Source of the DNA: Venturia oleaginea
Lineage: Eukaryota > Ascomycota > Dothideomycetes > Venturiales > Venturiaceae
DNA: 64,000 nt
Direction of reading: 5' to 3'
Assembly: GCA_013176395.1 (NCBI GenBank)
Contig: JABMLP010000005.1
Span: 620,001-684,000 of the forward strand
The notes under the pieces: generated by a model
Told to the model about the DNA's origin: nothing
The model's database searches: none
The model's input: the letters and a program-made list of their open reading frames with translations, nothing else
Shown here: positions 34,557 through 45,699 of the stretch, piece after piece
How the letters are laid out: each line of letters opens with the position of its first letter
How positions within the stretch are numbered: position 1 is the stretch's first letter
Position numbers and translations under genes: made by a program

Positions 34557-35360
34557 GTGCATAAATCTGGATATGAAGCCGTTCACTCTCCCATATGCGT
34601 TTCCCCGATAGTATCTCCTCGATCCCATAAATCTCGTTGCTTTTTTGTTCCTGTCAACGATATAGACGGCAAAATAAGACTCAACAATGTCTTCGCATGC
34701 TTCGTCTCCATCTTCACACAGGCAGTCCTCAGCAGTTCGACATACGAACCAGAATCCTTCAATAACCTTACGAGTCCCTACACACTAGTCGCTTATCTTC
34801 CCGACTCCAACTTCAACGGTCAAAAAATCAACAATGTAGGCCTTAGACTGCGACTCTCCGATAAGACAACTTCATACTGCGACTTCAATTGCCAAGGAAC
34901 ATGTTATTGCCCAAATGGTATGCACATTTGTTGCAAAATTCGTTTGGACTTTTCCTACGACTAACGCATCCAAGGAACCGATACAGTCTTTACCAATAAC
35001 AGCCCCATCCCACTTTCCGTAGTAGCAGGAGGCCAATATCTCTACGTCAACGTAGGTGGCCTCGTAGCAATCACTATACAGCATTCTCCCTCGGCTCCAC
35101 CTGGAGCATGGGAATTTGTTGGCTGGACGTGGACGGCTCTTCCAATTGGCGAGGATTTTTCAGGATATTTCAACTTTCAAGTTCCAGGCGCATCAGATAC
35201 ATACAACGGAGTTGGATTGTGTAAAACTGATGGCACGTGGCAAGTATATGCTGTCACGCCTTCTTTCAAATCAGAAAATTGTGAAGAGTGGGTTTTGTTG
35301 AAGGGATTGGGGACAGTTCCTTATTCGGGCGTAACTCCGCCTGTTTGGGCGTACTTTTGA
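34557..35360 (+). CDS. Hypothetical, probably secreted protein; start uncertain
   Basis: Exons 34557-34917 and 34975-35360 (intron 57 bp, branch CTAAC) join in phase. The conserved-looking part begins with a hydrophobic segment (VFACFVSIFTQAVLSS) that resembles a signal peptide, then SPYTLVAYLPDSNFNGQKIN, a Cys-containing piece (YCDFNCQGTCYCPNG) and a beta-rich C-terminus (QYLYVNVGGLVAITIQHS, WEFVGWTWTAL) ending at TGA 35358-35360. If ATG 34557 is used the signal-like segment is internal, so the true start is probably on an unseen small exon or has been lost. The pattern is like small secreted beta-sandwich proteins of ascomycetes. Function unknown. Confidence 0.55.
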
Positions 35361-35811
35361 GGAATATCGGATTGAGAATATGCTATAGAACAGCTACTTG
35401 TTCTAAATCACAGGGAGGGCGGCGCGTTGAGGAATTTTATAACTCATGCATTCACAGAGGCTTCAAGTCTAGCTAGCTGTTAGCCTTGTTGATCAACTGC
35501 GTCTTTCACAATGGACAGCTCAGCACAGGTATGACTCTTACTCAGTGGCGATGAGCTTGGGAAAGGTACTTGTAGCATCGTATGAGCTGCTGATATTTCG
35601 TAAATCCGCAAAGGTCCTCCTTCTTTTCGTATTTTATGTCATAGCAGCCATGGAAAACACCTTCGCCACATATCGCTTGACGCTAAGATTAGAAAGAGAG
35701 TCTGCGAAAGTGCGAACTCAACACCACCACAACTAGGTGATTGTCTTGCTAATACCATGCGTCATAGATGACTACAAAAGAAAAGCAACAGCGCGATGGA
35801 ATTTCCACTAG
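35361..35811. other. Intergenic; nothing recognised
   Basis: Short frames only. Confidence 0.3.
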
Positions 35812-36255
35812 ACCAAGTTAACTCGCGTTTCAACACAGCGGCAAGGCTCCTTAGTCACATTCTCCACTGGCCTGCTAACAAGGTCACCAGGAGATCTAAC
35901 AGCATCCATAACCCGAGTGACAGACTATCTCCATCCACTTCGAGCTCTCTTTTCAAAATGTTTAAAACTTTTTACACCCGAGGAAGAGCCAGCGATTGAA
36001 AGGGTAGTCTTGGATAAGATGATCTGTCCATGGTGGAGCATCGCAACCCATAATCGGGCACTCCTGGATGAGGTTGTTGATCGAGCTGTAAGACACCAAG
36101 AAAGGTGGGAGAGGATGCTCCTGCATATTGAGCAACATTGTGCATGTGGGGACAAGGACCAGAGGGAGAAATATTGTTCGGCGTGGGAGAGACCGGTTGT
36201 GGATGAGGAGGTATTAAGGAGTGTGACGAGGCTAAGATATTTGTTGACGATGTGA
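35812..36255 (+). pseudogene. Coding-like fragment, no start codon at its head
   Basis: The frame is open from the TAG at 35809-35811 to TGA 36253-36255 (147 residues) and has protein-like composition in its second half (FTPEEEPAIERVVLDKM, WWSIATHNRALLDEVVDRA, HQERWERMLLHIEQH). The first in-frame ATG is at 36018. It could be the 3' part of a gene that has lost its beginning. No family recognised. Confidence 0.25.
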
Positions 36256-36843
36256 TGGGGTGTGATTTGGGCTGTTGTGAATGGGTATAAGAGGCGTTTG
36301 TTGTTTGGCGACTTGCTTACTCACTGGGCTCTTCCATGGAGTAGATCTATTCAGATCTATTTTTATTCTTACTTTTTGAACATCTCAAGTTTTCCTTTCA
36401 CTCTTCTCTTTTGTCAAAATTAAAACACAACTCGTCAGCCACTATCATAGCTCTAACAGACGCTGCTAATGATTTTTTAAATCATGGAAGAGGGTATTTT
36501 GCTAGCGGGCAATACTCTATGAGTGGCTGAAGGATTTGTAAGTGCCAGAACGCAGTTCAAGTCAGATCAATTGGAGGTTAATTCTGTACTAAGGTCAAAC
36601 AATCCTTTCCAATACCGACGGCTGAGGGATGACAGACGCGCGTACGAAAGCTTTTGAAGCGAGGCCGCGAGAGTCCCGGAGTAGAAGGAGAATTTGGAGC
36701 ATCTGATGGTGATGCTGAGAAGACAGTGAGACGATGAGATGGACAATTTGACAAAGGGGAAAGATTTGACGGCTTTGTTCTGATTCTAGTCCCGGTATAA
36801 GGAAGGTTACCCAGAGTTGATATCCTTTCGAAAGTAAACAGTA
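36256..36843. other. Intergenic; nothing recognised
   Basis: AT-rich in the first half; no gene seen. Confidence 0.3.
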
Positions 36844-37923
36844 ATGGAACGCATGAGTGACGTAACCCGGAGGCCAACCAACCTAGATGGGTCTCACAAA
36901 AGTCGAGATACGGCTTCTGTTCATACAAGAAACCTGGAAGGAAATCAATCTCCACTATCGCTCCTCGCACCTTTACCAAAGAGCACACTCCATGCCATGA
37001 CTCCGCCTACATCCTCAACCCGTCACCTACTAGCCAGCGTCTCCATCTCAGCTTCAGCGGAAAACAAAATTTATACACCAGCAATAAGAAGTGAATTGAT
37101 TCATGAAGCTACAACGCCTCATAGCAACAAAACCAATACTGCAACCACGAAGAAGAGACTTCGACCATCAACGAGCAACGGGAGTCTGGCAAGCGTCAGC
37201 GGCATGAAGATGAATCTCCCGCAGTTACTACGATGACCGGATGAGGAGACAGTAAGATCTCATTCCAGCCATGTATGCTTGAAATGACAACTACTCTGAC
37301 CAGTAAATTTGGCAAACAAGCGAGATACCCTGTCTGTAGAATCGGACTTCACGACAGACAGGAGTATGAGCCCATCAACAAGCGACTCAGTAACCGGATC
37401 AAACATCGAACCCCTCTTTCCAATCACCAACGAAGCCTCAGGGGAGGGCAGTCCATCTATCGAAGAGCAACAAAAGAACAGTCGAGACGACCTTTTACTG
37501 GGTACTACTCCTCAATCAACAGTCTCAGATACCATCGCAAAATCTCACCTCCATCCCCTCACCCTCGCCTTGGAAGCAACACAGACTCCTTCTCCCCAAC
37601 CGACTCCATCTCCATCTCCTACGCGGTAGCAGGCTGGTGCGACTACAAAACCAACATTTCATCCCACGGCGCTCTCTGGGCACGTAACAAAGATCCAGCC
37701 ATGTGGTTCAAAAACGCTTTATCCATTCTCGAAGCGAGTATTTCGAGAGCAGAAAGCAACTTGGAGAAACTGGAGAGCTTTAGACCTGGCGATAATAGAA
37801 TGGAGGTAGAAGAGGGCTAAGTGGGATATCATAAAGTCAATTCTGAACGATGTCTTGGCACGCAAGGAGGCCTTGGAGGAACTGAGGGGGAAGGTGGTGA
37901 GGTGTATTACTGGAGGGTTATGA
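36844..37923 (+). pseudogene. Ser/Thr/Pro-rich hypothetical gene, frames broken
   Basis: The first frame (36844-37236) is Ser/Thr-rich with SLASVSGMKMNLPQLLR at its end. A second frame (about 37309-37629) is also Ser/Pro-rich (TPSPQPTPSPSPT). A third carries IKSILNDVLARKEALEEL and ends at TGA 37921-37923, with an in-frame TAG just before it. The three pieces look like one low-complexity protein, but I could not splice them convincingly. No domain recognised. Confidence 0.25.
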
Positions 37924-38394
37924 AGGATGTTAGATATTCTGTGTCTCGATGGCTTGAAGAAAAGTCTAATGGAGTTTAGAAGGACAACTATGATAAAAGG
38001 GAGATGGAGGTTTCGGGTTATACTGGCAACGGGATGTTGGAATGTTATAGAGGAAAGATCATCTTGTAAATATGGGCCGTATCAAGATCTATATTCGGGA
38101 ACAACAATAAGGAAAGGAAAGGAACCAGAATAGGAAGGATCCATCGACGATCCATCGACAATCAGCGAGTGAGAAAAGTAGTGCGGCAATTTGAGTCCTC
38201 TCAGACTCGGTCTTCTTTGCTACTTGAAGCAAGGCCTGAAAGAGAGCGATAGCAGGGCGGAGAGAAATGGGAAGCCCATAAGAATATCGATCTCAATCGC
38301 AGCCGTAACTCCATTCCAGAAAAGATCCAGGGGTATCATTTTTCCAATCCACATCCCACCTAGTGCCATTGCCAATGACAAAAGAACCATGCCT

Positions 38395-40046
38395 TCAATT
38401 CATACCCATCCCCCTCCTTCCCATAAAAGTATCATCCATGACCTCCGTCGTCTCCTCATCCATCTCGGAGACCAACGCCTTCGTATCATCAACGTCCATA
38501 TACGGCGTCGGTTTCTTCCCCGACAAAATATCATACAAAGAATCCTCACTATGATCCATCAAATCATTTTCATTTCTTCCATCGTCATCTTCTTCCTCCA
38601 TGGGATCTCGACCATCGGGCCACCCGAGCAGGAAATTTTGCCCGTCTCCGAAGACAAGCCCTGGTTTTTGATTTGCGGATGTTTGCAGCCATTTTGCTTC
38701 GAATTTGGATATTGATTTCTTCATGGGTAGGACTATGGGATAAGGAACCGTGGATATGGTGCTGTAGAGGTAGATGGTTGGTTCGTTGTGGCTGCATTGG
38801 ATGAGGAGGATGGATGGGAGGGTGGGATGCCATGTAAGCTTTTTGATGGGAGAGTGTTGTATGAGCACTGTGCTTGCCGCGAGCTTTGTAAGATCCCATA
38901 GCCAGACTGTTGTCGGTGCCGAATCATCTCTCGTCGCTACCATTGTGCCATCCACGTTGAAGGATAGTAGCGAGAGGCCAGTTTTGGCGACTTGGTCAGC
39001 AGGAGTGATTGGGGCCATGGGTGGGGCGACTGGCTGCGAGACTGTTTTGTAAGAACGCTGCAATGATGGTGAGATTTCTTCTTGCCAGACTGCTGCTTCT
39101 GAGGCGAGTTGTATGGTCGCTGTGTGGTCGAGGAGCATGACTGGCGAGAACTATGGAGGTTGGTCAGCCATTCGACAGATTTAAAAATCGCAACTTACTG
39201 TACGAGTACTCAACAGGGTGACTCGTCTATCATGACCTCCTATTGCCAGATGGTCACTCTTCGGGCTCCACTCGATAGACTTCACACCTAGGCTGAGACC
39301 GTTCTCGTCACAATCGCCATTGTACACTCGATACAAATGACCATCTGCCGTATATACGTATACGCGGTATCCTATGCTCGGAGTATCCCATACGGCTAGC
39401 CACCTGCCATCGGGACTCCATTTCATGCCTTGCGCATCCACAGACTGTAAAGTCACCATTTTGAGCACGGCGTACGAAGACGGCGCGTGGAGTGTAAGAA
39501 TATCCTGCGGTCCAGGTCGCGAAAGTATGGCGCATAGTCCTGTTATAGGGCGAAATCCAAAGGTACGAGTATTCGGAAACTTGGGATCTCTTATCTCCAC
39601 ACTTCGTCCAGTCTTCAACGACCACACGGTGACCTTTGAACCGAAGTCTGAAAAGCAAACAACCTCCTCTTTCGTACGCCCAAATTCGACATTCACAATT
39701 TTGCCCATGCCTCCGCTTCCATTATTGATGGTTGCTGTCCATCTCTCGTTGTATAGATCCCAGACCCGCACATTTTCTTCGTCGGCGAGCAGCAACCGAG
39801 AGGAGGATTCGGTAGCAGGGAATACTGGCGACCAGCGTATTATCGGGCCTTTCGAGGATATAGCTATGCTTCTAACGAGCCCGAGGGAGGCTGTGGCGCG
39901 TATTTCCAGTCGTTCGGCGTTCAGAGCAGCAATATACAGACCGTCTTGCGAAGACACGGCATGTTGAGAGGCTGTAGGTTGAGATTAGGATGACTGGATA
40001 GCTATTTGTACACATACATACTCCTTAGCGATTCGGATATCTCCAT
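38395..40046 (-). CDS. WD40-repeat protein, WRAP73/Wdr8 family
   Basis: Exons 40046-40022, 39971-39199 and 39150-38395 join in phase to 517 residues; introns are 50 and 48 bp. The tiny first exon (MEISESLR) fits the family N-terminus. WD-type beta-propeller motifs are plentiful: NVRVWDLYNERW, KVTVWSLKTGRS, GMKWSPDGRWLAVWD, VKSIEWSPKSDHLAIGGHDRRV, VWLWDLTKL, IKKLTWHP. The phrase joining LLSTRT to FSPVMLLDHTATIQL across the intron, and LGVKSIEWSP, are characteristic of WRAP73 (fission yeast Wdr8). Wdr8 binds a partner (Msd1/SSX2IP) at spindle poles or the microtubule-organising centre. The C-terminus is an acidic tail (EEEDDDGRNENDL) ending GRRGMGMN. Intact. The spindle role is inferred from the family. 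Confidence 0.8.
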
Positions 40047-40900
40047 TGCGCAAAACTTGTTTGTCCAATGTTTTGTTTACGGTCTCGGCATTCGGCATTT
40101 GGTAAACAGGGACATCGGGATGTGGAGACGGAGCAAGCGTCTTTTCCGCACTTGGCTTTTCCTGGGACCTGAGGTCAACACCTCACTCCAACAACACCAA
40201 ACCAACAACATCCCAGCGACCTTGTTCACACGCGCCAACATGGCTGTCCCGCCTGCGGAAAGCCACTTCCCGTAGCCTTGCTACCACGGATGTCAAAGTT
40301 ATGAATGAACCTGACAGCTCAATTGCCGCCTATGGTTGGTTGACCTTCCCCATATGCCTAGGATCCTTAGACATGTCTGACTGACTTCCGTGTTTCGACA
40401 TTCCTCATGTACTCCGTAGACTTCCTCTCTTGGGTCCTCCGGAGGCGATTGAATAAGGCGGGACGAATGAAGAAACCCCGCATCGTAGCGCCAACTTGAT
40501 ACAGCAAGATGTCTTGAATGCAGCATCCTTGCCTATCACCACCATCCACTGGAACTCCCTTCTCTACCTCTTTTCTTTTTGTCTCACGTTTGACATTAAT
40601 TTATCCCTTCTAATTTACCTTTCAATTTTTTACATTTCGGCTAGCTGTTCCCCTCAGCGCTCAAACCATGCCATCATCGTTACTCTCCGAAGCTACGGCC
40701 ATTTTGTGACACGTCCTGGCTATTTGATGGGGAATCTGTTGAAATCATACTGCCCAGCCGTGGAGTCAAGGCGAAAACAGAGTCAGACGACGAACGAACA
40801 GGGTAGGTCATGAACACCTGCAGAGATGTTTATATCATATGCCATCGGCTCGATCCAGTATATTCTTTCCTTCTGAACTTGTCACTTTCCTTGAGCAAAC
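40047..40900. other. Intergenic between divergent wdr8-like and LPMO genes
   Basis: Presumably holds both promoters. Nothing else recognised. Confidence 0.35.
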
Positions 40901-41767
40901 ATGAAACTCTCTCTTCTCAGCCTCGTTGGCGCGACTGGTCTCGCACACGCTCATTGTATGTTTCGATTGATTGATCTTGAAAGGAATGGATCGCCTACTG
41001 ACCAACCCACAGACACTTTCACCAACCTCATCGTTGACGGTACCAAGTCTGGTTACTACGAATACGTTCGCATCAACAACAACCATTGGTCTCACCAAGG
41101 TGTCCAAGATGTAAACTCACCAGACATGCGGTGTGGTGGGGAAATGATATTCCCAGCGAACGCTTCAACAAAGGCAGTCAGTGCTGGCACTACTGTCGGC
41201 TTCAGTGTAGAAGGAGGTCTTGGTCATCCAGGTCCCCTACAATTCTACATGGCGCAGGCGCCAGCTGGTCAAAACCTGTCTTCGTGGAATGGAACTGGTG
41301 AAGTTTGGTTCAAAATTGCCGGAGACTCGCCAAAGGTCAATGGCTCAGGTTTGATCTGGCCACAGCAACGTAAGTGATACTTGTTACGATGTCTCCTAAT
41401 CGCATGAACTATCTCACAACTTCCAGTCGCCACAAAAGTCTCTGTCAAGATCCCGGCATCGCTCCCAGTAGGAAACTACCTCCTTCGAGCCGAGCAAATC
41501 GCTCTTCACAGTGCTGCTCAGATCGGCGGTGCACAAATCTATATCCAGTGTGCCCAACTTGCTGTCCAGGGAACTGGCAAAGGTGTTCCTTCGCCCAAGG
41601 TCTCATTCCCAGGTGCATACAAAGCGACTGACCCTGGCATCTTGATGCAACTGTTCTACCCAACGTAAGCTTTACAGGGTCTCATCATCGATAGCAAATG
41701 GCTAACCCTATATCTTGACAGACCAACAAACTATACCATGCCAGGCCCAGCCATTTGGAAAGGCTAG
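40901..41767 (+). CDS. AA9 lytic polysaccharide monooxygenase (former GH61)
   Basis: Four exons (40901-40955, 41013-41369, 41427-41664, 41722-41767) give 231 residues in phase. The signal peptide MKLSLLSLVGATGLAHA is followed directly by HYTFTNLIVDG, so the mature N-terminal His that forms the copper histidine brace is present. It spans an exon junction. Other hallmarks are GVQDVNSPDMRCGG, the second copper-site His in GHPGPLQFYMAQAP, NGTGEVWFKI, and the Gln/Tyr region QIYIQCAQLAVQG. AA9 enzymes cleave cellulose or other beta-glucans oxidatively outside the cell, using H2O2 or O2 and an electron donor. No C-terminal CBM1 is attached; the protein ends NYTMPGPAIWKG. The gene is intact and indicates plant-polysaccharide degradation. 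Confidence 0.95.
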
Positions 41768-42638
41768 AATCATAGCACTCGTAGCCTTTACCAAAGTATA
41801 CAGTTTCATGATTGCTGCATCACATCTCTTCTCAATTCCCTGTTGTCATAACATGTGATGACATATGCCTCATCACGTAAACGGGTTTTTTTCAACGCAA
41901 CGTCATCCCTGCTTGATCCCCGGGCGCCCCGGGCCCACTATCCTCTAGCGCCTAGCGCCTAGCGTGTCCCTTCCCTCCAGCTGTCAAACTCACCATTATG
42001 TCTCTAACCTTTGATTCTCCATCTCCATCGATTCAAATGTGCAATAGGTTTCCAGCAAAAAAAAAAAGAAAAACTTGGACGCACCGCTTGAAAGTATGTG
42101 GGAAAGTTGGAGTCAGCTTAAGATGATATAATGATGGAGGGATAACAAATACTTTAACACAAATCGTAAACTCTGCTCTCACCCTTTGAATTGGCATCAT
42201 GACTTTATGTCGAGAAGGACAAGTATCAAATCATTCTCATACACAAGCAAGCGAAACACTTCTTCCCAAACTCGAAAATCGATAATGATCCAGTGGCGGA
42301 AATTAGCACAGACTTGGAGAAACAACGCAGGTATCAAGCGACCGAGATTGTGACTGGTATAAAACGGCCACTACCCTAAATCATCGAATGAAGAAATGTA
42401 GATCCAAATGCTTGCCTAGAAGAGATTAGACGATATCAAGATTCTCTCCTCCCAAGAGGATCCCAGGATCCCCGCCACCACATCATTGAGATGGAAAAGA
42501 GACAAAAGGAGTCAGCGTGGCAGAGTACGCACCATTGGCCACGCGGGCTTCACACATCGCCACTCCATTCCTTTCAAGAGCCATCCCAAAGATCAAAATG
42601 GCCCACCTCTCAATACTCTTCCCGCAGAAACCAGGTTC
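41768..42638. other. Intergenic between convergent genes
   Basis: Near 41945 GCGCCTA is tandemly repeated. Otherwise no signal. Confidence 0.4.
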
Positions 42639-44909
42639 CTAGTACCTATACTCTTCCCCCTTCTCTCTCCCATTCTTCCCATCATAAGCGCTCGAATACC
42701 TTCCAGGAGTCCCCGCACTTCTATACTCAATTCCATACCCCGTAGGAGCAGTACTAACGGGACTAACTTCCCCCGAATGTCTATCTGGAAAAACAGGAGA
42801 AATGGCATCGTCACTCCTCCCCGCATCACTCCCCTTATGCGCATATCTAATCGCAGCCCTTGCATTCTCGGCTGGTCCCAAGCTATCACTCGGACTCCTG
42901 ATTTCAGCAACCGGGCTTAAATTCATTTGATGCAAGCTTCCTAGTTCCTTTTCGGTCTCTAGACCAGGTGTTGGTGGTATAGCGCCTCCGTGCATGGTTA
43001 GATGTGCTTCAGAGGATTCTTGTCGTTGCATGTAACTTGGTGTACTCTGATATCCTGGATGATAGCTTTCTCCTTCCTTCCTCGGTGGGGAAGACGTATC
43101 GATTTCTCTCCTCCAATTCTCCACTGTACTTTGTTGTCTTGGTGCGGGTCGTGTGCCTACGGTAGCGAGCGTGGACTGCACCGGTGCGGGGGCTTGGTAT
43201 GGATCGTCATATTCGTCATAATCTGAGCGGTTAGAGGGAGACTGTGGTTCTGTGATTCGGCTTAAGGGTCGAGGATTGTCCCTGGTTGCGTAGGCTGAAG
43301 CGGACGGTTGAGGGTATGATTCATGACGATCGGAGAAGGGGTTGTCGTATTGTGATGCTGGAAGCTCTAATGGCGTTGTTGTCGCTGGTGCAGGGATCTG
43401 AGGTGCGCGTATTGAAGGTGGCAGTATTGCTGGCGGCGAAGGTGTGTCTCTAACTTGTAGAGAAGGCGGAACCTCGTAATCGCCCTGTCTTCTATCGAGC
43501 TTCGCGCGCATGGATGGAGGCGGGACTGGAGGAGGAGTGTAAGCTGATAATGGTGGTGCGACATTTGGGTTGAATGTAGAGCTTGGAGGAGAAGTTGGCG
43601 AGGAATAACCTGTATCCTGTCCCATGGCCATCGATGGCCCCATTGGCGCGCCCATTGGAGGAGAGTAGGCAGTTTGAGCTGGTGGAGATACACCAGCTAC
43701 AGCTCTTCTTGCTTGTAAAACAGCACGCTGATGCTTGCTTGCCGCCAGACTCAATTGCTCACTTGTCTCGATGAGTGTCTGCATTGTATCGTCGTCCGGA
43801 GGTGGATCAGTCGAATTGATGTACCCTTGCACACTCCGCTGAGCAGTCTGACAGCGCTCGGAGAATTCCTTGATCAAATCGTTGTCCTGGATCTCATTCG
43901 GAGAAGTCGATTGCACAAGCTGTTGTAGCAATTTCGCCGAAGTCTTCGCTTCCTCAATTCTCGCAGCCAATTCAGCAGGTGGTGGCAAGCCATGCTCGTG
44001 TTGATTCCGTCCATAGTTTTCTTGTCCTGGAACATGCTGTGACCTCGATTGATTGCGAGAACTCTGCTGGTTGTCGTTGCTATTGCCATTGCCAAAGACA
44101 GCTGGAACTGGCCAAGCTGAGCCACCATTCTGCGGTCTAGGACTCGTAGCTCCCTGCTCTTTATTCCACATCGTAAATAGCGTTGCCAAGTTCGAGTCAT
44201 AAGCCTTATCTATATACAACGCTGCCAATGTTTCCCTCAAGATCTGCTGCACACTCGGATCCCGTCCATTCCTCAGCAACTCTTTTACCGTGGAGGTGAA
44301 CTTTCCATCCAGGTTCCTTGTAAATGTAGCGCCCGGATTGTCGGTCAGAATCCGAATGAGCATGATAGCATTGTACTGAACATGAGGTCGCTCATAATTC
44401 TCCTTGGACAGAAATCTGCGGATCTGTTTGGCAGCTAGTTGGGCAGCTTGAGGCGAGGATTCGGCGGCTTCGACAATGGTAGGTAGATGTAGGACTTCTT
44501 CTCCCTGCTGCGTAGTCAATCAACAAACGTTGGAACAATTGGGAGTCTTGCAAGCCTCGCAAGAGTAAGAGTACACCACGTCCCACCTACGTGGTATAAC
44601 CAGAGGGCAGTCCCAACCAGCAACCAGCAACCACTCCTCCCACCTCACCCCATCTTCCTCAAAGAACAAAGAAAGCTCAAAACTTACACCACTTCCAGCA
44701 CTCTCACAAAACAGCCTTACCCCCCTCGCAACATTCTCTTCCGGCGTATCCGTCCTCTCACCCAACGGTGCCTCCACCTCCTCACTATTCCCCCTGTTTT
44801 CCCCCGAGCCTCTTCGCGCATCTGAACTCGAGCCTCCCCCATTATTTCGCGTGAAAGGGTTCATGCCCTTTTTCGAGCCTAGCATGTTGGAGAAGCGTTT
44901 GATTACCAT
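42639..44909 (-). CDS. VHS and GAT domain protein (ENTH/VHS superfamily trafficking adaptor)
   Basis: Exons 44909-44688 and 44507-42639 give 696 residues; the intron is 180 bp. The N-terminus (MVIKRFSNMLGSKKGMNPF) is basic, followed by a VHS domain (AAKQIRRFLSKENYERPHVQ, NAIMLIRILTDNPG, ETLAALYIDKAYDSNLATLF). A GAT domain follows about 60 residues later (ARIEEAKTSAKLLQQLVQS, LIKEFSERCQTAQRSVQGYI, LIETSEQLSLAASKHQRAV). The last ~350 residues are Pro/Ser/Gln-rich and disordered. VHS-GAT proteins bind ubiquitin, Arf or phosphoinositides and sort cargo at endosomes or actin patches (Gga, Tom1 and Lsb5 relatives). The exact orthologue is not certain. Intact, with good splice sites. Confidence 0.85.
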
Positions 44910-45699
44910 TTTGGCCGGCCTCGCTTTTGATTTCGTGGTATGGATGGTGTAGGTGGAGGTTGGAGGAAGGTATGTATCTGGAGGTAATAGGTTTTAATTT
45001 GAAGTAGTCGTCGGGGTTGGAGTTGGGCCAGGCAAAGCTTCTAAGTATAGAGGGTGAAGGGAGGAGGAATGCAGGGTCCGTATAGTGCTGCACTATGCTA
45101 TCTCGAATATCTGAGACGCAAGGTTGGCAATAGATTGAAGAAGCTCAAACAACAAGAAGATACTTCATTATCCAAAAGAATGATGAGTTGATAGCTTGAT
45201 AAAGAGGGTTTGCGCGGATTTGTCTTACAAATGTAAAAGCACAGCCTCGTTCCCTTCACATGGGCGCACGAGGCGCGCTATGCTGTCTTGGCAACGCGCG
45301 GACTGGTGGAGAGAGCATTACGATTGCACCCTCATATTCACCAGAAAATACAGCGTTAGAAACGTTTTCGTTGCTATCTACGGGCACAAGCGTTTCAATA
45401 ATACCGCTCAATGACTGTGTACATCATGATCCATACCGGTCGGCAGGCCGGTCGTGCATCGACCCCGAGCCGAGGACAGCGGACGACAACGATATATATG
45501 TCGCTACCCGCACGGATATCCAGTAAGAAAGACGCGCAACATGCTGCTGTGCATCCCATGCCAGTGCGTGTTCGAATATTTGAACGCCATTCAACAAAAT
45601 CCGTGGTATATATCGCCCTCCAAGTTGTTACAAATCGTTTACATCAATCATATCATTATTTTACTCCCCTGTCAGGTTCGTACTTTGTTCTTGCTCGGA
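44910..45699. other. Intergenic; shared upstream of VHS-GAT gene
   Basis: Nothing recognised other than the expected promoter region. Confidence 0.3.
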
